Shown: positions 1-11,912, counted from the first letter of the stretch. The stretch is DNA of 64,000 nucleotides from Ursus arctos (GCF_023065955.2 NW_026622985.1:78667931-78731930); one strand, 5' to 3'. Notes: generated from the letters alone by a model not told the origin. Translations and numbers: made by a program.

Positions 1-489
1 AACTGTTTTATTATTTTAAGTGAGAGTCATTAGTTCTATAGAAGCTAACTTTTAAGGATCCAAAGAAACTCAGAGTCACCGGGGTGAAGGCCTAGAGGGC
101 CCTCGTCACCGCCCCATCAGAAGGGCACTTTCAGGTCTTCTTTGGATGAACACTGAGAACAGATAACAGTCCATCAAGGGTCATGCAGCTGTGGCGAGCA
201 CAGAGTGATAAAGGCCCAGACACAGAAGGTCCACTGAAGCCACCACAAACGAGAAGCCATCTTTGCTGGCCTCCAAAATATTTTTGGCTGTAACAGACAC
301 CCTTCTTATTAATAACATTAAGTCTCCTTCCGCTTAAATGAGTGCTGATTGGAATAACTGTGTTTACTTTGGTCAAACTCATTGGAGCAAATATAAGTGG
401 TCTGAAGGGAAAAGGAGCATCTCAAGTACTAAGGGAAGGATCCTCCATAGTCTGGCTATGAATAGAGTCCGAACTACCATTCAATTATT
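1..489. other. unassigned non-repetitive sequence
   Basis: No recognisable repeat or gene. The only frames are short (the longest about 83 codons, minus strand, 131-382), with no domain I recognise. It ends where an antisense L1 3' end begins. Confidence 0.5.
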
Positions 490-827
490 TTTCTTTCTTC
501 TTTTTATTGAGGTATAATTTACAAATAAAACTATAAAGTATTTAAAGTATACAATGTGATGATTTGAATTACGTATACATCGTGAAAGGATTTCCCCCTT
601 TGAGTTAATTAGGACATCCATTACCTGATATATTTATTTTTCTTTTTCAGTGTGAACACTTAAGTTCTATTCTTCTAGCAAATTTCAATTATACAATACA
701 ATATCGTATTAAGTGTGCAGTTATCAACTATAGTTGCCATGCTATACCTTAGACAAAATATTTTTTATATTATTTTCATTATGTCACTTTTCTAAACTTG
801 TATCCTTTATTGTTCCCATTATCTACA
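490..827 (-). mobile_element. L1 LINE 3' UTR fragment, antisense
   Basis: The block opens with 'tttttattgaggtataattt' and continues with 'taaagtatacaatgtgatga' and 'tcaactatagttgccatgct'. This is the reverse complement of the usual older-L1 3' end, which reads 'gactatagttgataac ... caaatcatcacattgtacact ... caattatacctcaataaaa' (compare the plus-strand copy near 12530-12775). It is non-coding and diverged. The subfamily (L1MA/L1MB-like) is inferred. Confidence 0.75.
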
Positions 828-1012
828 GAAAGAATTTCAAACTCCTTGGCATGGCATCTAAGGTTCCTATTATCTGGTCGCACCTTGTCCCCCCAGCTTT
901 TCCCCACCTTTCTTCAATACCTGTGAGCCACCTCTCCTGTCTTCTGAAAGTGACATACTGACTCCCATACTAATTCTTTGCACTTGCTTGAACACAACGA
1001 TTTCATATGTTT
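828..1012 (-). repeat. fragment of an old dispersed mammalian repeat (family not named)
   Basis: The stretch 'caaactccttggcatggcat' followed by 'tattatctggtcgcaccttg' matches a core I recognise from many mammalian loci. Fragments of what looks like the same long element occur at 18300, 23340, 30850, 42820 and 54390. I cannot assign the family by eye. Confidence 0.4.
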
Positions 1013-1293
1013 CTACATCTTGCCATTATATTTTAGAAAAGCAATCTAGTGACAGATGGTAGATGCTTTCCATTTCTTAGCTGTACACTTAACAATTTTC
1101 TTTTGGCCCTAGCTTATTAGTTTTATTTTTATTTCTCAAATCAAAACTTCAATATCAAAAGTTATAGACACAGATGCTTCCAAACACAGGAAGAACAGAG
1201 CAGTTACATACGCAAAAAAATATATTTTAAAATATCTAAAATAATAAGCAAAATTAACAATACAAGTTATGCCTACCTAATAATAAACTTTCT

Positions 1294-1500
1294 ATTTTTT
1301 TATTTTTTTAAAGATTTTATTTATTTAATTTTGAGAGAAAGAGCGCACGTGCACAAGCATGAGCAGAGGGGAAGGGCAGAGGGAGAGGGAGCAGACTCTT
1401 AGCTGAGCAGGGAGCCCATGTGGGACTCTATTCCAGGACCCCGGGATCATGACCTGAGTGGAAGGCAGATGCCCAACCGACTGAGCCACCCAGGTGTCCC
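1294..1500 (-). mobile_element. SINEC (tRNA-Lys-type SINE), older copy
   Basis: Read on the minus strand it has the carnivore SINE order: the tRNA-like head (here 'ccgactgagccacccaggtgtccc'), a B-box-like 'catgacctgag' segment, a pyrimidine-rich body and an A-rich tail (here 'tttttaaagattttatttatt'). It is flanked by aataataaactttct (1279-1293) and the related aataataaccttttc (1501-1515), its target-site duplication. A second SINE later landed in the right-hand copy. Confidence 0.9.
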
Positions 1501-1515
1501 AATAATAACCTTTTC

Positions 1516-1716
1516 TTTTTTTTTAAAAGATTTTATTTATTTATTCGACAGAGATAGAGACAGCCAGCGAGAGAGGGAACCCAAGCAGGGGGAGTGGGAG
1601 AGGAAGAAGCAGGCTTCCAGCGGAGGAGCCTGATGTGGGGCTCGATCCCATAACGCCGGGATCATGCCCTGAGCCAAAGGCAGACGCTTAACCGCTATGC
1701 CACCCAGGCACCCCAT
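1516..1716 (-). mobile_element. SINEC, bear-type younger copy
   Basis: It contains 'gacagagatagagacagcca' and 'gggagtgggagaggaagaag', the younger caniform sub-type, in reverse orientation, ending 'gccacccaggcacccc'. Flanks are aataataaccttttc (1501-1515) and aataataagcttttt (from 1719). It therefore used the TSD of the preceding SINE as its own target. Confidence 0.93.
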
Positions 1717-1959
1717 CCAATAATAAGCTTTTTTAACAGCAAAGAAATAGGGGGAAAGAATGATGAATCCTTAATGTTCAAATTAGTTTGGTGTGAACTT
1801 TTTCCCCAGTAAACCAAGAATATTTTACATTTTTAAAGTATCTTTCATAAATCACATTGCAGCAAAATAAATAGATCTCTTAATAAAAGAACAAAACCTC
1901 ACTAACCAGGTGCCTTCTCAACAAATCAAACTGATAGAATTTACCCCAAATTCCCTTCA

Positions 1960-2250
1960 AAGAGAAAAAAATTCACAAAAGGAATACACAAACAGCCAAA
2001 CAGATGAACAAATGTTCAGTGTCACTAGCAATCAAAGAATTGTGAATTAAAATGAGATGCCACTTTTGCCATCCAAACTGGCTTTATTGTATAATTACAT
2101 ATTACACACACACGTGGTTAGGATTACACCACATTCTGTTTTTTCAAAGTATTCGCTGCAGCAAGGATAAAGTTAAATGGATACTCTAAATATGGCTGGT
2201 AGATGTAACTTGGTTCAATCTTATTAGAAAGTGATTTGGCATTTTAAATT
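1960..2250 (+). mobile_element. old L1 ORF2 fragment
   Basis: 'gatgaacaaatgttcagtgt', 'agcaatcaaagaattgtgaa' and 'gaaagtgatttggcattt' align by eye with the late ORF2 region of old L1 elements. No frame stays open. It is a fossil. Confidence 0.55.
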
Positions 2251-2329
2251 ATCTGTCTTGTGGTCTTATAGTCTCTACAATTTATGTTTTTAATAATTAC
2301 CCAATATTTCATCAAATGTATATATCACC

Positions 2330-2500
2330 AGTTATTTAATCATTCCCCTATCACTAACTTTTCCAGTTTTCTACCATAAATGCTACAATAAACATTTCTA
2401 TATAATTTTTGACATCTCTATTTTTTTCAGATAAATTCTTGGAAGAAATGGTACTAGATCAAGAGGTAGAATAATTTTTAAAGTTCTACTTTTAATGGAT
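2330..2500 (-). mobile_element. old L1-like fragment, antisense
   Basis: 'accataaatgctacaataaa' and 'ataaattcttggaagaaatg' resemble the reverse complement of L1 ORF2 near its C-terminal end. It is highly diverged. Orientation is opposite to the preceding fragment, so the two are separate insertions or a rearranged one. Confidence 0.4.
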
Positions 2501-2529
2501 CCTATATACTGGTGGTTATCTACAAGGCT

Positions 2530-2655
2530 AGAGCATAGGCTCTTGTAGGGCAGTGATATTTGCTTTGTTAAATGCTGTAATCCCAGCCCCTAGAACAGCA
2601 CCTGACACATCATATGCCCTCAATAAATATTTGTAGAAAGAATGATTGAATAATT
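2530..2655 (+). mobile_element. L2 LINE 3' end
   Basis: The order 'cttgtagggcagtga ... cagcccctagaacagcacct ... ccctcaataaatatttgtag' is the conserved 3' terminus of L2: start of the 'gagggcaggga' motif, the 'gcctggcacatag' motif, then the 'caataaatatttgt' tail. It is ancient and non-coding. Confidence 0.7.
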
Positions 2656-2739
2656 TTTGCATACATCCAAATTTTGGCAATTGTTCTTATAAACTTCTAA
2701 GAAGACACCCCACCCTGCCTTATTAAGGAAGTCTGGAGG

Positions 2740-2931
2740 GGGGCCCCTGGGTGGCTCAGTCAGTTATGCGTCTGCCTTCTGCTCAGGTCATGATCCCAGC
2801 GTCCTGGAATCAAGCCTTGTTGGGGCTCCCTGCTCAGTGGGGCATCTGCTTCTCCCTTTCCTTTTCCCTTTCTCTCCCCTCGCTCATGCTGTCTCTCTCA
2901 AACAAATAAATAATCTTAAAAAAAAAAAAAA
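2740..2931 (+). mobile_element. SINEC insertion with 15-bp TSD
   Basis: Head 'cccctgggtggctcagtcag', body and A-rich tail are all present. Flanks aaggaagtctggagg (2725-2739) and aaggaagcctggagg (2932-2946) are a 15-bp TSD with one mismatch. Confidence 0.93.
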
Positions 2932-3084
2932 AAGGAAGCCTGGAGGTTCATCAGAACTTGGTCAAGACCTACCAAGTACAAATATGAAATTTGGACAGAC
3001 TTACCTAGTCATTCTGTCTTATATTTTAAAAGAGGTAGAATTGTAGCAGCAAGTTGGCGATGACAGCCCTCACTATGGTTGCTC

Positions 3085-4545
3085 CAATCTGGTCCCATTG
3101 CTCCCAAATTGATTAATAGATTTAATGCAATTCCAATAAAAATCCCAGCAAGATTTTTTATAGATAGTCACACATTTTACTGTAAAGCTGTAGTAAACAT
3201 GATAGTGTGGTATAGACTAAAGACAGACATATAGAATGGCAATATCTACAATACAGATAAACACAATGATTGACAATGAAACAGAAAAGTCCAGAAATAG
3301 ATTCACACGTATATGGTGAATCAGTTTTCACCAAGGGTACCAAGACAATTAAATAGAGAAATGATAACCTTTTCAAAGAGAGTGCTGTAAAAATCAGATA
3401 TCCATATGCAAAAATAAAAATTAACCTTAATTTTTACCTCACACTATACATAAAAATTAACTCACAATGGGTCACAGATCTAAATGGAAAAGCTAAAACT
3501 ATAAGACTTCTAGAAGAAAACATAAAGTCTTCATAACCTTGGGTTGGGCAAATAAGTTTTTGTAGGATATAAAAACATGAATTCTAGAAAAAAAAAGGCA
3601 AATTTGACTTCATCAAAATGCAAAACTATCACAGTTCAGAAATCAGTGTTAGGAAAATGAAAAGGTAAGCCACAGGCCTCGAGAAAATATTAATACTTAT
3701 ACCTGACAAGAGACTTGTGTCCAGAATATAAAGAACTCTCGTAATCAACAGGATGAAAAACCAATTTTAACAATGAACAAAAGAACCAAACAGGAAGTCC
3801 ATAAAAGAAGATACATGAATAGAAATAGGTACCTGGAAAGATGCTCACTGTCACCAGTCATCAGGGAAATCACAAGATACTACTACACAATTCCTATGAC
3901 AGCTACAACGAAATAATGACAGTTATAGAGGACGTAGAGGACCTGGAACTTTCATACTTTTCTGGTGGAAAAGCGGTTCAGCCACTATGGAAAACGGTTT
4001 GGTAGTTTTTTATAAAGTTCAACATGTACTTACCCATGACCCAGCACTTGCACTCTTAGGTATTTACCAAAGAGAAATGAAAATACAGATCTATACAAAC
4101 ATGATCTAGTCATACAGCCAAAGCTGGAAACAATCCAAATATCCACCAAGCGGTAAATGGATAAACACATTTGGGTATTTTGTATGATGGAATAATGTAC
4201 AATAACACCAAGGACAAAGTCCTGATACAGACAATGAATTGTCAAAGCATTATTCTAAGTGAAAGGAGCCAGATACAAAAGATTCCATTTAAAGGAATTC
4301 TAAGAAAGAGAAAACTGTACTGATAGAAAGTAGGTTGGTCACTGTCATGGGCCAAATGGTAGAGTATTGGTGGAGACATATGGGAACTTTGGGGGATGAT
4401 GTAATTGTTCTATGTCTTGATCATTCTGTCAGTTACAGGATTGCATACATTTTTCAAAACTCACTGAATTATCCACGTAAAATAAGTGAGTTTTATTGTA
4501 TGTGAATTATACTTCAATAAAACTGATTAAAAGCCTTTTTAATAA
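3085..4545 (+). mobile_element. L1 LINE, late ORF2 to 3' UTR, 5'-truncated
   Basis: It starts at 'atgcaattccaataaaaatcccagca', runs through the RT-distal ORF2 region ('ccatttaaaggaattctaag') and ends in the 3' UTR 'gtgaattatacttcaataaaactg'. The whole ORF2 part is broken by stops and frameshifts, with no frame above about 70 codons. It is an old, inactive copy. Confidence 0.85.
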
Positions 4546-5080
4546 AATACTATTTAATGATAGTTTCTTTTCATTTTTAAAAGTCGGGGTAAAAATATTT
4601 TGATGTGCAAGGGATACTGGTCTCATAAAGAAGGTAGACAAAAGGGTGAGTATTGAATACACCTTTCCCTGGGTGGAGATGTGTCAACAAACAGGGCTTC
4701 TTCTCCTAGAGATTAGAACTCAGATTGATCTTACTCAATGTTAATATAAAGAAGGTGATTGCATAGGAAGCAAAGTTTACAGATGACCCCTAAATTTCTA
4801 TCAATAGTGCACACTAAGTGAATGAAGATGAATTGCTGGATGATTTCATCCTATGTAAATAGGATAAATAATGCATTTTAAGAAAAGCAATTCAAAGTTA
4901 CATTAATAATTATTATACAGGCTCAAGTTCTTTTCCTGGGCTATTTTGTTTCCTGAAATCTTGATATCTATTGAAGATGTGATAATGGTATTATGTTTTA
5001 AAAAAATTCTTTATCTTTTAGAAGTAAATACAAAAGTACTTACAATTAAGTGATATGATATCTGGGATTGCTTTAAAATA
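4546..5080. other. unassigned AT-rich sequence
   Basis: I see no repeat family, RNA or gene here. It is AT-rich with short frames only. Confidence 0.4.
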
Positions 5081-5085
5081 ATCCA

Positions 5086-5280
5086 GGGGCGCCTGGGTGG
5101 CACAGCGGTTAAGCGCCTGCCTTCGGCTCAGGGCGTGATCCCGGTGTTATGGAATCGAGCCCCACATCAGGCTCTTCAGCTATGAGCCTGCTTCTTCCTC
5201 TCCCACTCCCCCTGCTTGTGTTCCCTCTCTCGCTGGCTGTCTCTATCTCTGTCAAATAAATAAATAAAATCTTTAAAAAA
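5086..5280 (+). mobile_element. SINEC, bear-type
   Basis: Head 'ggggcgcctgggtggcacag', the body 'cttcctctcccactccccct' and tail 'caaataaataaataaaatct' are complete. The flanks share 'aatccag' (5079-5085 and 5285-5291), a short or partly decayed TSD. Confidence 0.92.
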
Positions 5281-5459
5281 AAAAAATCCAGTAGGGTGGA
5301 GAAAAGTTAAGAGGTGAGTGTGGTTATGAATATAGTGGGAGCAAGACTGGACATGCATTGTTAATTATTGAAGCTGAGTGATGATTACAGGGGATTTCAT
5401 TTTCTATTTTTTATTTTGTATATATTTGAACATTTCCATAATAAAAAGGTGGGGTTTTT

Positions 5460-6540
5460 AGTTTCCTACATTAAAAAAATATCTATCTTAACATAGGTGA
5501 ACTCGGTCTGGAGTTATCCTGGACCATGCCTCATGGTCCATAAGGGCATCCATCAGAAGTTGAAAATACATTCTTAAAGTATTATTTTCAAGTCAAGGCA
5601 AGGACATATGGCAGAATCACCAAGAGTGCTCATCCATTCTATGCCAAGAGCCTCTTTAGAAGATTTGATCTCATTGGGTGGTGCATTTAGGAACTGAGGG
5701 TTTAAGATAACAGTGTTCAATCGGCTAGGAAAAGGAAAAGGCTAGGTGAACTTCCAGGATTTCTCCCAGTAAGCAATCATTTGGGGAATTTCTAGAATCA
5801 GTGGAAAGGCAGAGTTTCACCACGTCATCCCAACAGGCAGCTGACTTACAAAGCCAACAGAATGCTAGGATCAGACACAGGACAGAAGACACAATTATTC
5901 TATCCTATATATTAATTGCCAAAAAAATACTACTGGAAATTCAAAAAAATGGAGAGAAGGGTAATTAATTATTTTATTAAAAACTCAAGGAAAATCTATG
6001 AAAACCAGAGACCAAAAGATAATATTGGAGACTTGAGGGTTGTAAATTCATAGAGGTAGAAATAGTGTAATCGGGACTTTTCACTCAATCCTAGCACACG
6101 AGAACCAGAGGATGCTACTTAAAGCTTAAAAGATGTAAATTAAGTTCAAATAAAAGGAAATATACTTTGTAAGAATGTTTTAGCCAAGAACATGAAGATG
6201 CTTATGCAGGGTTTAACTGGCAAATAATAAAATATAACTAAAGTAGAATATCCGAGAGACAAATCCTAAACATTTCGAGACTAACCATTTGAGGCACCAT
6301 GAAAGTCATCTAAGTTTTTACAATCTACCCACTGGTATTACTTCACAGACAGAGTTGGCCAAATCATCCGTGTTGCCAAAACTGCAGTTCTTAGTTTTTT
6401 AAGATACTATTAAAACTCAGGAGTCACTGTCACCATGGCTCTTGGTCCTTGACAAACAGAAGGACCCTCCGTTTCTACAGGCAGACGTATGAGAACACTT
6501 GAGCTAGGAGCAGAATAGTGCAGCATTCCACCATCCCATC
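5460..6540. other. unassigned sequence
   Basis: About 1.1 kb with no repeat I recognise and no frame worth calling. Just upstream, 5400-5455 ('gtatatatttgaacatttcc', 'ataataaaaagg') may be a fragment of an old L1 tail. Confidence 0.4.
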
Positions 6541-6544
6541 CTTG

Positions 6545-7080
6545 AAAACCTTCTCTTCCAGTTATTTCCTGCTGTGTAACAAACTACCTCAAAACTCAGG
6601 ACCTTAAAGCAGCATTCATTTTATTATATTTTATGATTTGGGAGGAACTAGGCCAGGTGATTCTTCTGCTCCATATGGCATCACTAGGGTTACTTGTGCT
6701 ATTCAGGGGCTGGCTGGGCTAGGCTGGAAGGTCCCAGATGACTTCTCTCACACGTCCAATGTCTTGGCAGTGTTGCAGATGGCAGGGTTCAGTTGAGTTC
6801 TTCTCCCTCACTATATAATCTCAGCATCTCTCCATGTGTTTTCTCTAACAGGGTAGCTAGACTTCTTATCTTTTGGCTGATTTATGATCAGGACTCCAAG
6901 AGACAAAGGAGAAAGCTATCAGACCTCTTAAAGTCTAGGCCCAGAACTGGCTTTGTGTCACTTCTGCTGTGCTCTATTGATCCAAGCAATCCAGGCCAGC
7001 CTTGATTCAAGTGGAGAGAAATGGACCTCTCAATGGAAGGAATGTCAAAGAATTTGAGACAATTTTTAATCTATCACAGA
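6545..7080 (+). repeat. LTR-like old interspersed repeat (family uncertain)
   Basis: 'tgctgtgtaacaaactacct', 'gattcttctgctccatatgg', 'aggcccagaactggctttgt' and 'ggaatgtcaaagaatttgag' occur in the order found in a common mammalian repeat that I remember as an ERVL-type LTR. Two frames (6793-7005 and 7002-7301) cross it but are chance ones. The family call needs a repeat-library search. Confidence 0.4.
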
Positions 7081-7104
7081 TGTCCTCAGAAAACCATCAG
7101 GAAT

Positions 7105-7324
7105 GGGGCGACTGGGTGGCTCAGTCTGTTAAGTGTCTGCCTTCAGCTCAGGTCATGATCCTGAGGTCTTGGGATCATGCCCTGTGTCAGGCTCCCTGCT
7201 CAACAGGGAGTCTGCTTCTCCTTCTCTCTCTGTCCTTCTTCCCCCACTGCTCCTCCACTCACTCTCTCTCACTCTCTGTCTCCCTCTCTCAAAAAAAATA
7301 AATAAATAAAATATTTTTAAAAAA
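7105..7324 (+). mobile_element. SINEC, older copy
   Basis: 'ggggcgactgggtggctcag' head, CT-rich body and tail 'aaataaataaataaaatatt'. The flanking gaaaaccatca (7089-7099) and gaaaaccacca (7325-7335) are a diverged TSD. Confidence 0.9.
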
Positions 7325-7338
7325 GAAAACCACCACTT

Positions 7339-7341
<3 letters not shown>

Positions 7342-7385
<44 letters not shown>
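7342..7385. repeat. (CA)22 microsatellite
   Basis: Forty-four bases of uninterrupted CA lie just 3' of a SINE. It is a long pure dinucleotide run and likely to be length-polymorphic. Confidence 0.98.
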
Positions 7386-7387
<2 letters not shown>

Positions 7388-7714
7388 ATCCCTGTCTGCC
7401 TTTGAGGAAGGCCAGGAAGGAATTTTTCCTGGACTAAATGTTTATTCAATAAGAAAGATGAATAGTTCTACGTATCTCAGTATCTTAGCCAGACCAACAG
7501 AATATTCTCAGTCACATATGGAAGTGTTTTCTTCTCAGTTTGACTCTATGTGGGTGAGTGATATAACATACGTATGTATCATATCGTATATGCATTCATC
7601 AGGTGACTTTATTAAAAAGGAAGTTGGGATTGTTCTAAATAACATATGATAGAAAATAAGTCTTTTCAATTTAATTTTCTTAGAAAGTCTTAAAGCTTAT
7701 CACAAGGAATATAC

Positions 7715-7890
7715 GATAATAGCAACAATAACGATTGCCAGTGTAAAGATGCATAGGCATTTTTTCATACATTTGCATCATTTAATCATCACAAGCATTC
7801 TGCTAGCCGATACTGTCAGCCTCAGGTCACATGCTATAATCTGGATTTGAACCCAGGTTCACTCTAGCTCTAAAGCCTACAGTCACAGTA
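7715..7890 (+). mobile_element. MIR SINE
   Basis: 'catttaatcatcacaagcat' is the MIR core and 'ctggatttgaacccaggttc' its 3' part, in sense order but with an internal deletion between them. Confidence 0.7.
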
Positions 7891-7904
7891 CAAATGTGGT
7901 AGAG

Positions 7905-8455
7905 AAATAACAAGTGTTGACAAAGAGGCGAAGTAACTTAAACTCACACCCGGCTGGTGGGATTGTTCATTGTTACAGTTACAGTTCGTTGTTACAATCT
8001 GGAAAATATTTATTTGAAAGCATATCTTGTGTGACCTAATGTTCCTACGACTAGTTAAATTCCCTAGAGAAATTCATGCACACGTATGAGGACACATATA
8101 CAAGCATATTTATAGCCTTTGTTAGTAATAACACAGAAACAAGAAACAATGCGTCAATCAACAGTAGAAGAGAGAGCAAAGTGGTGGTGTGTTCATTTAT
8201 TGAAGCAACATTCACTAGTGAAAATGAATGACCTGGAATAACAGGTATCAACAAGGACAAATCTCAAAACTCCAAAACTGAGGCAAAGGAGCAAGCTACA
8301 AATGAACACCTAAGTAGTATTCCATTTCTAGAAAACAGAAAACACTGAACAATGTGCTCATTAAAATGCATACGTGGGGTAAAACTGTAATGAAATAAGA
8401 CAGTATTGTACAAAAATTCAGCCAGGAGGAAGAGGAATATGATCTGGCGGAAACA
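7905..8455 (+). mobile_element. old L1 ORF2/3' UTR fragment
   Basis: 'aacaagtgttgacaaagagg', 'ggctggtgggattgttcatt', 'catatttatagcctttgtta' and 'tagtattccatttctagaaa' follow the order of late L1 ORF2 into the 3' UTR. All frames are broken. Confidence 0.6.
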
Positions 8456-8904
8456 CAGGAGGGGCATTTGGCATATGGTGAAGTTCCACCTTCTGGCCTG
8501 AATGAGAGCTCATTTTGTTCTTTTTCTTTTAACTAAAACCGCATCCTTTACACAGCCAACCATACCCGATGTCCTTCTTAGCACGTTTCAACACCTGCAG
8601 CTGGTTTGCCACACTGCAGTTTTCCATCGATTGCTTTCCCATCATCCACCCTGGCATGACCGGGCAGGGGGAGCTAAGCTGATTGATGTCCCTGCCGCCA
8701 CACTGACCAGATAGCTCTGAAGTCCATCGTTCACCTGCGCAATTGGCTGTCATAAGTGTTTGAAAATCTGTTACATGATAAGATAGGTCATTGTTTTTTT
8801 AAGGAATCTCTGAAATTACATTATTGCTTCTAACTTATTAAGGTGAAAATATGTGATTGTCCAGTTTTCCTTTGCATTTTTTAATCACTATCACAGAACA
8901 ATGA
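8456..8904. other. unassigned sequence
   Basis: Short frames lie on both strands (8502-8714 plus, 8529-8753 minus), but none has a recognisable motif. No repeat family is seen. Confidence 0.35.
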
Positions 8905-9225
8905 TATAGCACTATAATTAATTATAGTTAACAATAATTATTAATTATTATTAATATATTGTATTATTAATAATATTGTTAACAATACTGAATTGTAAAA
9001 TTTTAAATTTGCTAAAAGAGTAGGCCTATGTTCAGCATTCTTACAACAACAAAAAATAATAATAAATGAGGAGGTAGGAGGAAACTTTTGGAGGAGATAG
9101 ATATGTTCATGGCACAGATTCTGGTGATGGTTGCACAGGTGTCTACATTTCTCCGAACTCATCAAGTTATGTACATTAAATATGTACAGCTTTTTGCATG
9201 TCAATCACGTCAATGAAGTGGTTTT
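8905..9225 (+). mobile_element. L1 3' UTR fragment with TAATAT expansion
   Basis: 'tatagttaacaat' is followed by an AT-rich run of taatta/taatat words (8935-8990), then 'gataga-tatgttcatggcac', 'gtgatggttgcacaggtgtc' and 'tacattaaatatgtacagct', the order of an older L1 3' UTR. The AT words look like a local expansion of the L1 'aacaatattgtat' segment. Confidence 0.6.
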
Positions 9226-10048
9226 TAGAAGATCACCACCACATGCCACTATGAAATATTTCCTTAGAAACAAAAGACTCATCACATCTGCGTAGAGAGG
9301 GTAACCATAGTCTCTATTATGAGCAAACTTGGTGAAATTTGTCATGAACAAAGGATAGTAAAGTTGTGTTTGTAGCTTGATATTGAAGATAGATGTAATG
9401 AAAGAGAAAATGTTTACTGCTTCAGTGTGGAAAGATGACATCATTAAGGAAGAAAATAGCGCTTTTAAATAATGCATTCTATTTTGCTAGGGCAAAAGAG
9501 AGTAAGAATGTCTTAAATTACCAAATTTTTCTACTTTCACAAAGGAAATAAATACAATAATTAGAAAAATCCAAGTGAAATGTATTTTATTTCTACTCAG
9601 CATAAATGCAGAGCAGAAAGACTTCTTATAGCTTTTTCTTTCTTTTAACAGTACATTAACGTCCAAATAACCAAAGAAAAAGAATTGCAAATTATAATCT
9701 TTTCTCCCCTTATGTCAAAGCCAAGGTTTACTCCTAGCTATTTTAACAGGTAACATATTAAGTCAAAAAAAGTAAATTAAAATTCATTCTCTGGAGGGCA
9801 CATTTTTTACCAGATTAAAATGAGACAGTAAGTTATGCATCCGGTAGGAAAAACCACGCTTTCAGGGCAATTTGAAAGGGAAGTATTTTTCTCCAGTTGT
9901 GAAACTTTATAACAATATATTTTTTAAAATTGGTAGTTTGACATATTCCATTTCTTTTTACTTTTATGAGTAATACATTCCAGAATCAGGTGCTCTTCTA
10001 TTACATGTGCTTAAAATAACTATCTTCAAAGCAAAGAATATAATCAAC
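9226..10048. other. unassigned AT-rich sequence
   Basis: About 0.8 kb without a recognised repeat. Frames of 67 and 90 codons (minus strand) show no domain. A candidate for ordinary single-copy intergenic DNA. Confidence 0.4.
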
Positions 10049-10059
10049 ATTATATAATG

Positions 10060-10256
10060 GGGGGGGGGCTCCTGGGTAGCTCAGCCATTAAGCGTCTGCC
10101 TTCAGCTCAGGTCATGATCCCAGGGTCCTGGGATTGAGCCCCGTGGGGGGCTCCCGGCTCGGCGAGAAGCCTGCTTCTCCCTCTCACACTCCCCTTACTT
10201 GTGTTCCCTCTCTCGCTGTCTCTGTCAAATAAATAAATAAAAATCTTTAAAAAAAA
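10060..10256 (+). mobile_element. SINEC with perfect 11-bp TSD
   Basis: Head 'ctcctgggtagctcagccat' after a G run, then 'ctctcgctgtctctgtcaaa' and an A-rich tail. Flanks attatataatg at 10049-10059 and 10257-10267 are identical. Confidence 0.93.
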
Positions 10257-10414
10257 ATTATATAATGAGGGTTCATGTTTGCTTTTAGTAATATTAACAG
10301 GATTCCCCAGTAACACTCATGATCGTTATTAATATAATACTACATTCCCTAGATCTTTCCTGGACGAGGGTAAATATAAGTAATATATAGTATAAAATCA
10401 ACGTTACCATGTTT

Positions 10415-10595
10415 GCACTAAGCATTGTATATTATCTCTAATTCTTACGACATCCCTGCAGGTCCTTATTAGCTCCATTTCAAACAGGAGGACAGTGAGG
10501 CTTGGCGAAGCTGAGCAAATTGTTGAGCGCTGCATTGCTGGTAAATGGCCAGATGGGGATTGGAATCTAGGTGTCTCACTGCTTCCATGTTATTA
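10415..10595 (+). mobile_element. MIR SINE
   Basis: 'tctctaattcttacgacatcc', 'ctccatttcaaacaggagga', 'gtgaggcttggcgaagctga' and 'ggggattggaatctaggtgt' are the MIR core in order. It is diverged. Confidence 0.7.
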
Positions 10596-10705
10596 TGCAT
10601 ATTTATACTTATGTCAGTCAAAATGTGGCCTTTGGAATTCAGTAACATTAACACAGCAATGCCTGCTATGGAATGCACAATATGCCGCGTCCCCAAAACA
10701 CCATC

Positions 10706-10905
10706 CTTTTTTTTTTTAATGTTTTTTTATTATATTATGTTAGTCACCATACAATACATCCCTGGTTTCTGAGGTAAAGTTCAATGATTCATTAGTTGCG
10801 TATAACACCCAGTGCACCATGCAATACGTGCCCTCCTTACTACCCATCACCAGTCTATCCCATTCCCCCAACCCCCTCCCCTCTGAAAGCCCTCAGTTTG
10901 TTTAA
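10706..10905 (-). mobile_element. young carnivore L1 3' end, severely 5'-truncated
   Basis: A poly(T) block is followed by 'attatattatgttagtcacc', 'gattcattagttgcgtataa' and 'catgcaatacgtgccctcct'. This is the reverse complement of the L1 3' UTR seen complete at 59870-60045. Only about 200 bp inserted. No clear TSD was found. Confidence 0.9.
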
Positions 10906-11890
10906 AAAGGTTCTACTCTAAAGGTGTTCTTCTATTATTTGAAACTTAACTAGAACATAGATTCATTCTAATATCAAACATTTGCATTATCCAAAGGTTG
11001 ATAAAGATACATGTCCTGGACTAGCAGGCACTTCTAGATATTATTGTTTAAAATCAACTGGAAAAGAAATATTCAATAAAGATATTATTATATCCATTAG
11101 GAATCAAAGCATGATTTCAGGCCAAAGCAATCCTGAAAAAGAAGCACAAAGCCGGAAACAGTACACTTCCTGATTTTAAGCTATGTTTCAAAGCTGGAGT
11201 CATCAAAATATGATACTGGCATTAAAAACAGCCATGCAGTTCAATGGAACAGAATAGAGAGCACAGAAATAAACCCATGCATATATGGTCAATCAATTTA
11301 CAACAGAGGAGTCAAAAATATACAATGGGGAAAGGATAATCTCTTTAATAAATTGTGCGGGAAAAACTGGATAGCCACACGCAAATGAATAAAACCAGAC
11401 CTCTATCTTACGCCATATGCAAAAGTCAAAGTCAAAATGGATTAAAGACTTGAACATAGATCTGAAGCTGTAAAATTCCTAGAAGAAAACGTAGAGAGTG
11501 TGCTCCTTGACATTGGTCTCAGCAATGATTTTTTGGATGTCACACCAAAAGCATAAACAAACAAGTGGGAGTACATCAAACCAAAAATCTCTGTTCAACA
11601 AAGGAAACCATCAAAAAATGAAAAGGCAACCTAAGATATAGGAGAAAACATTTGCCAACTACATATTTGATAAGGCTAATATCCAAAATATATTTTTGCT
11701 CAATAGCAAAAAAGAAAGCAAAACAAGCAACCTAAATTAAAAATGGACAAAGAAACTCAACAGACATTTTCCCAAAGAAGACATCCAAATGGCCAACAGG
11801 TACCTAAAAAGGCGCTCAACATCACTCATCATCAGGGAAATGTAAACAAGACCACAACAAGATATCGCCTCATACTTGTTAGGATGAAAA

Positions 11891-11912
11891 AAGAGAGAGA
11901 GAGAGAGAGAGA
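11891..11912. repeat. (GA)n run inside L1
   Basis: About ten GA units grew in place of the usual short purine stretch upstream of 'gataacaaatgctgg' in L1 ORF2. In the relic frame it encodes an RERERERD stretch. Confidence 0.9.
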
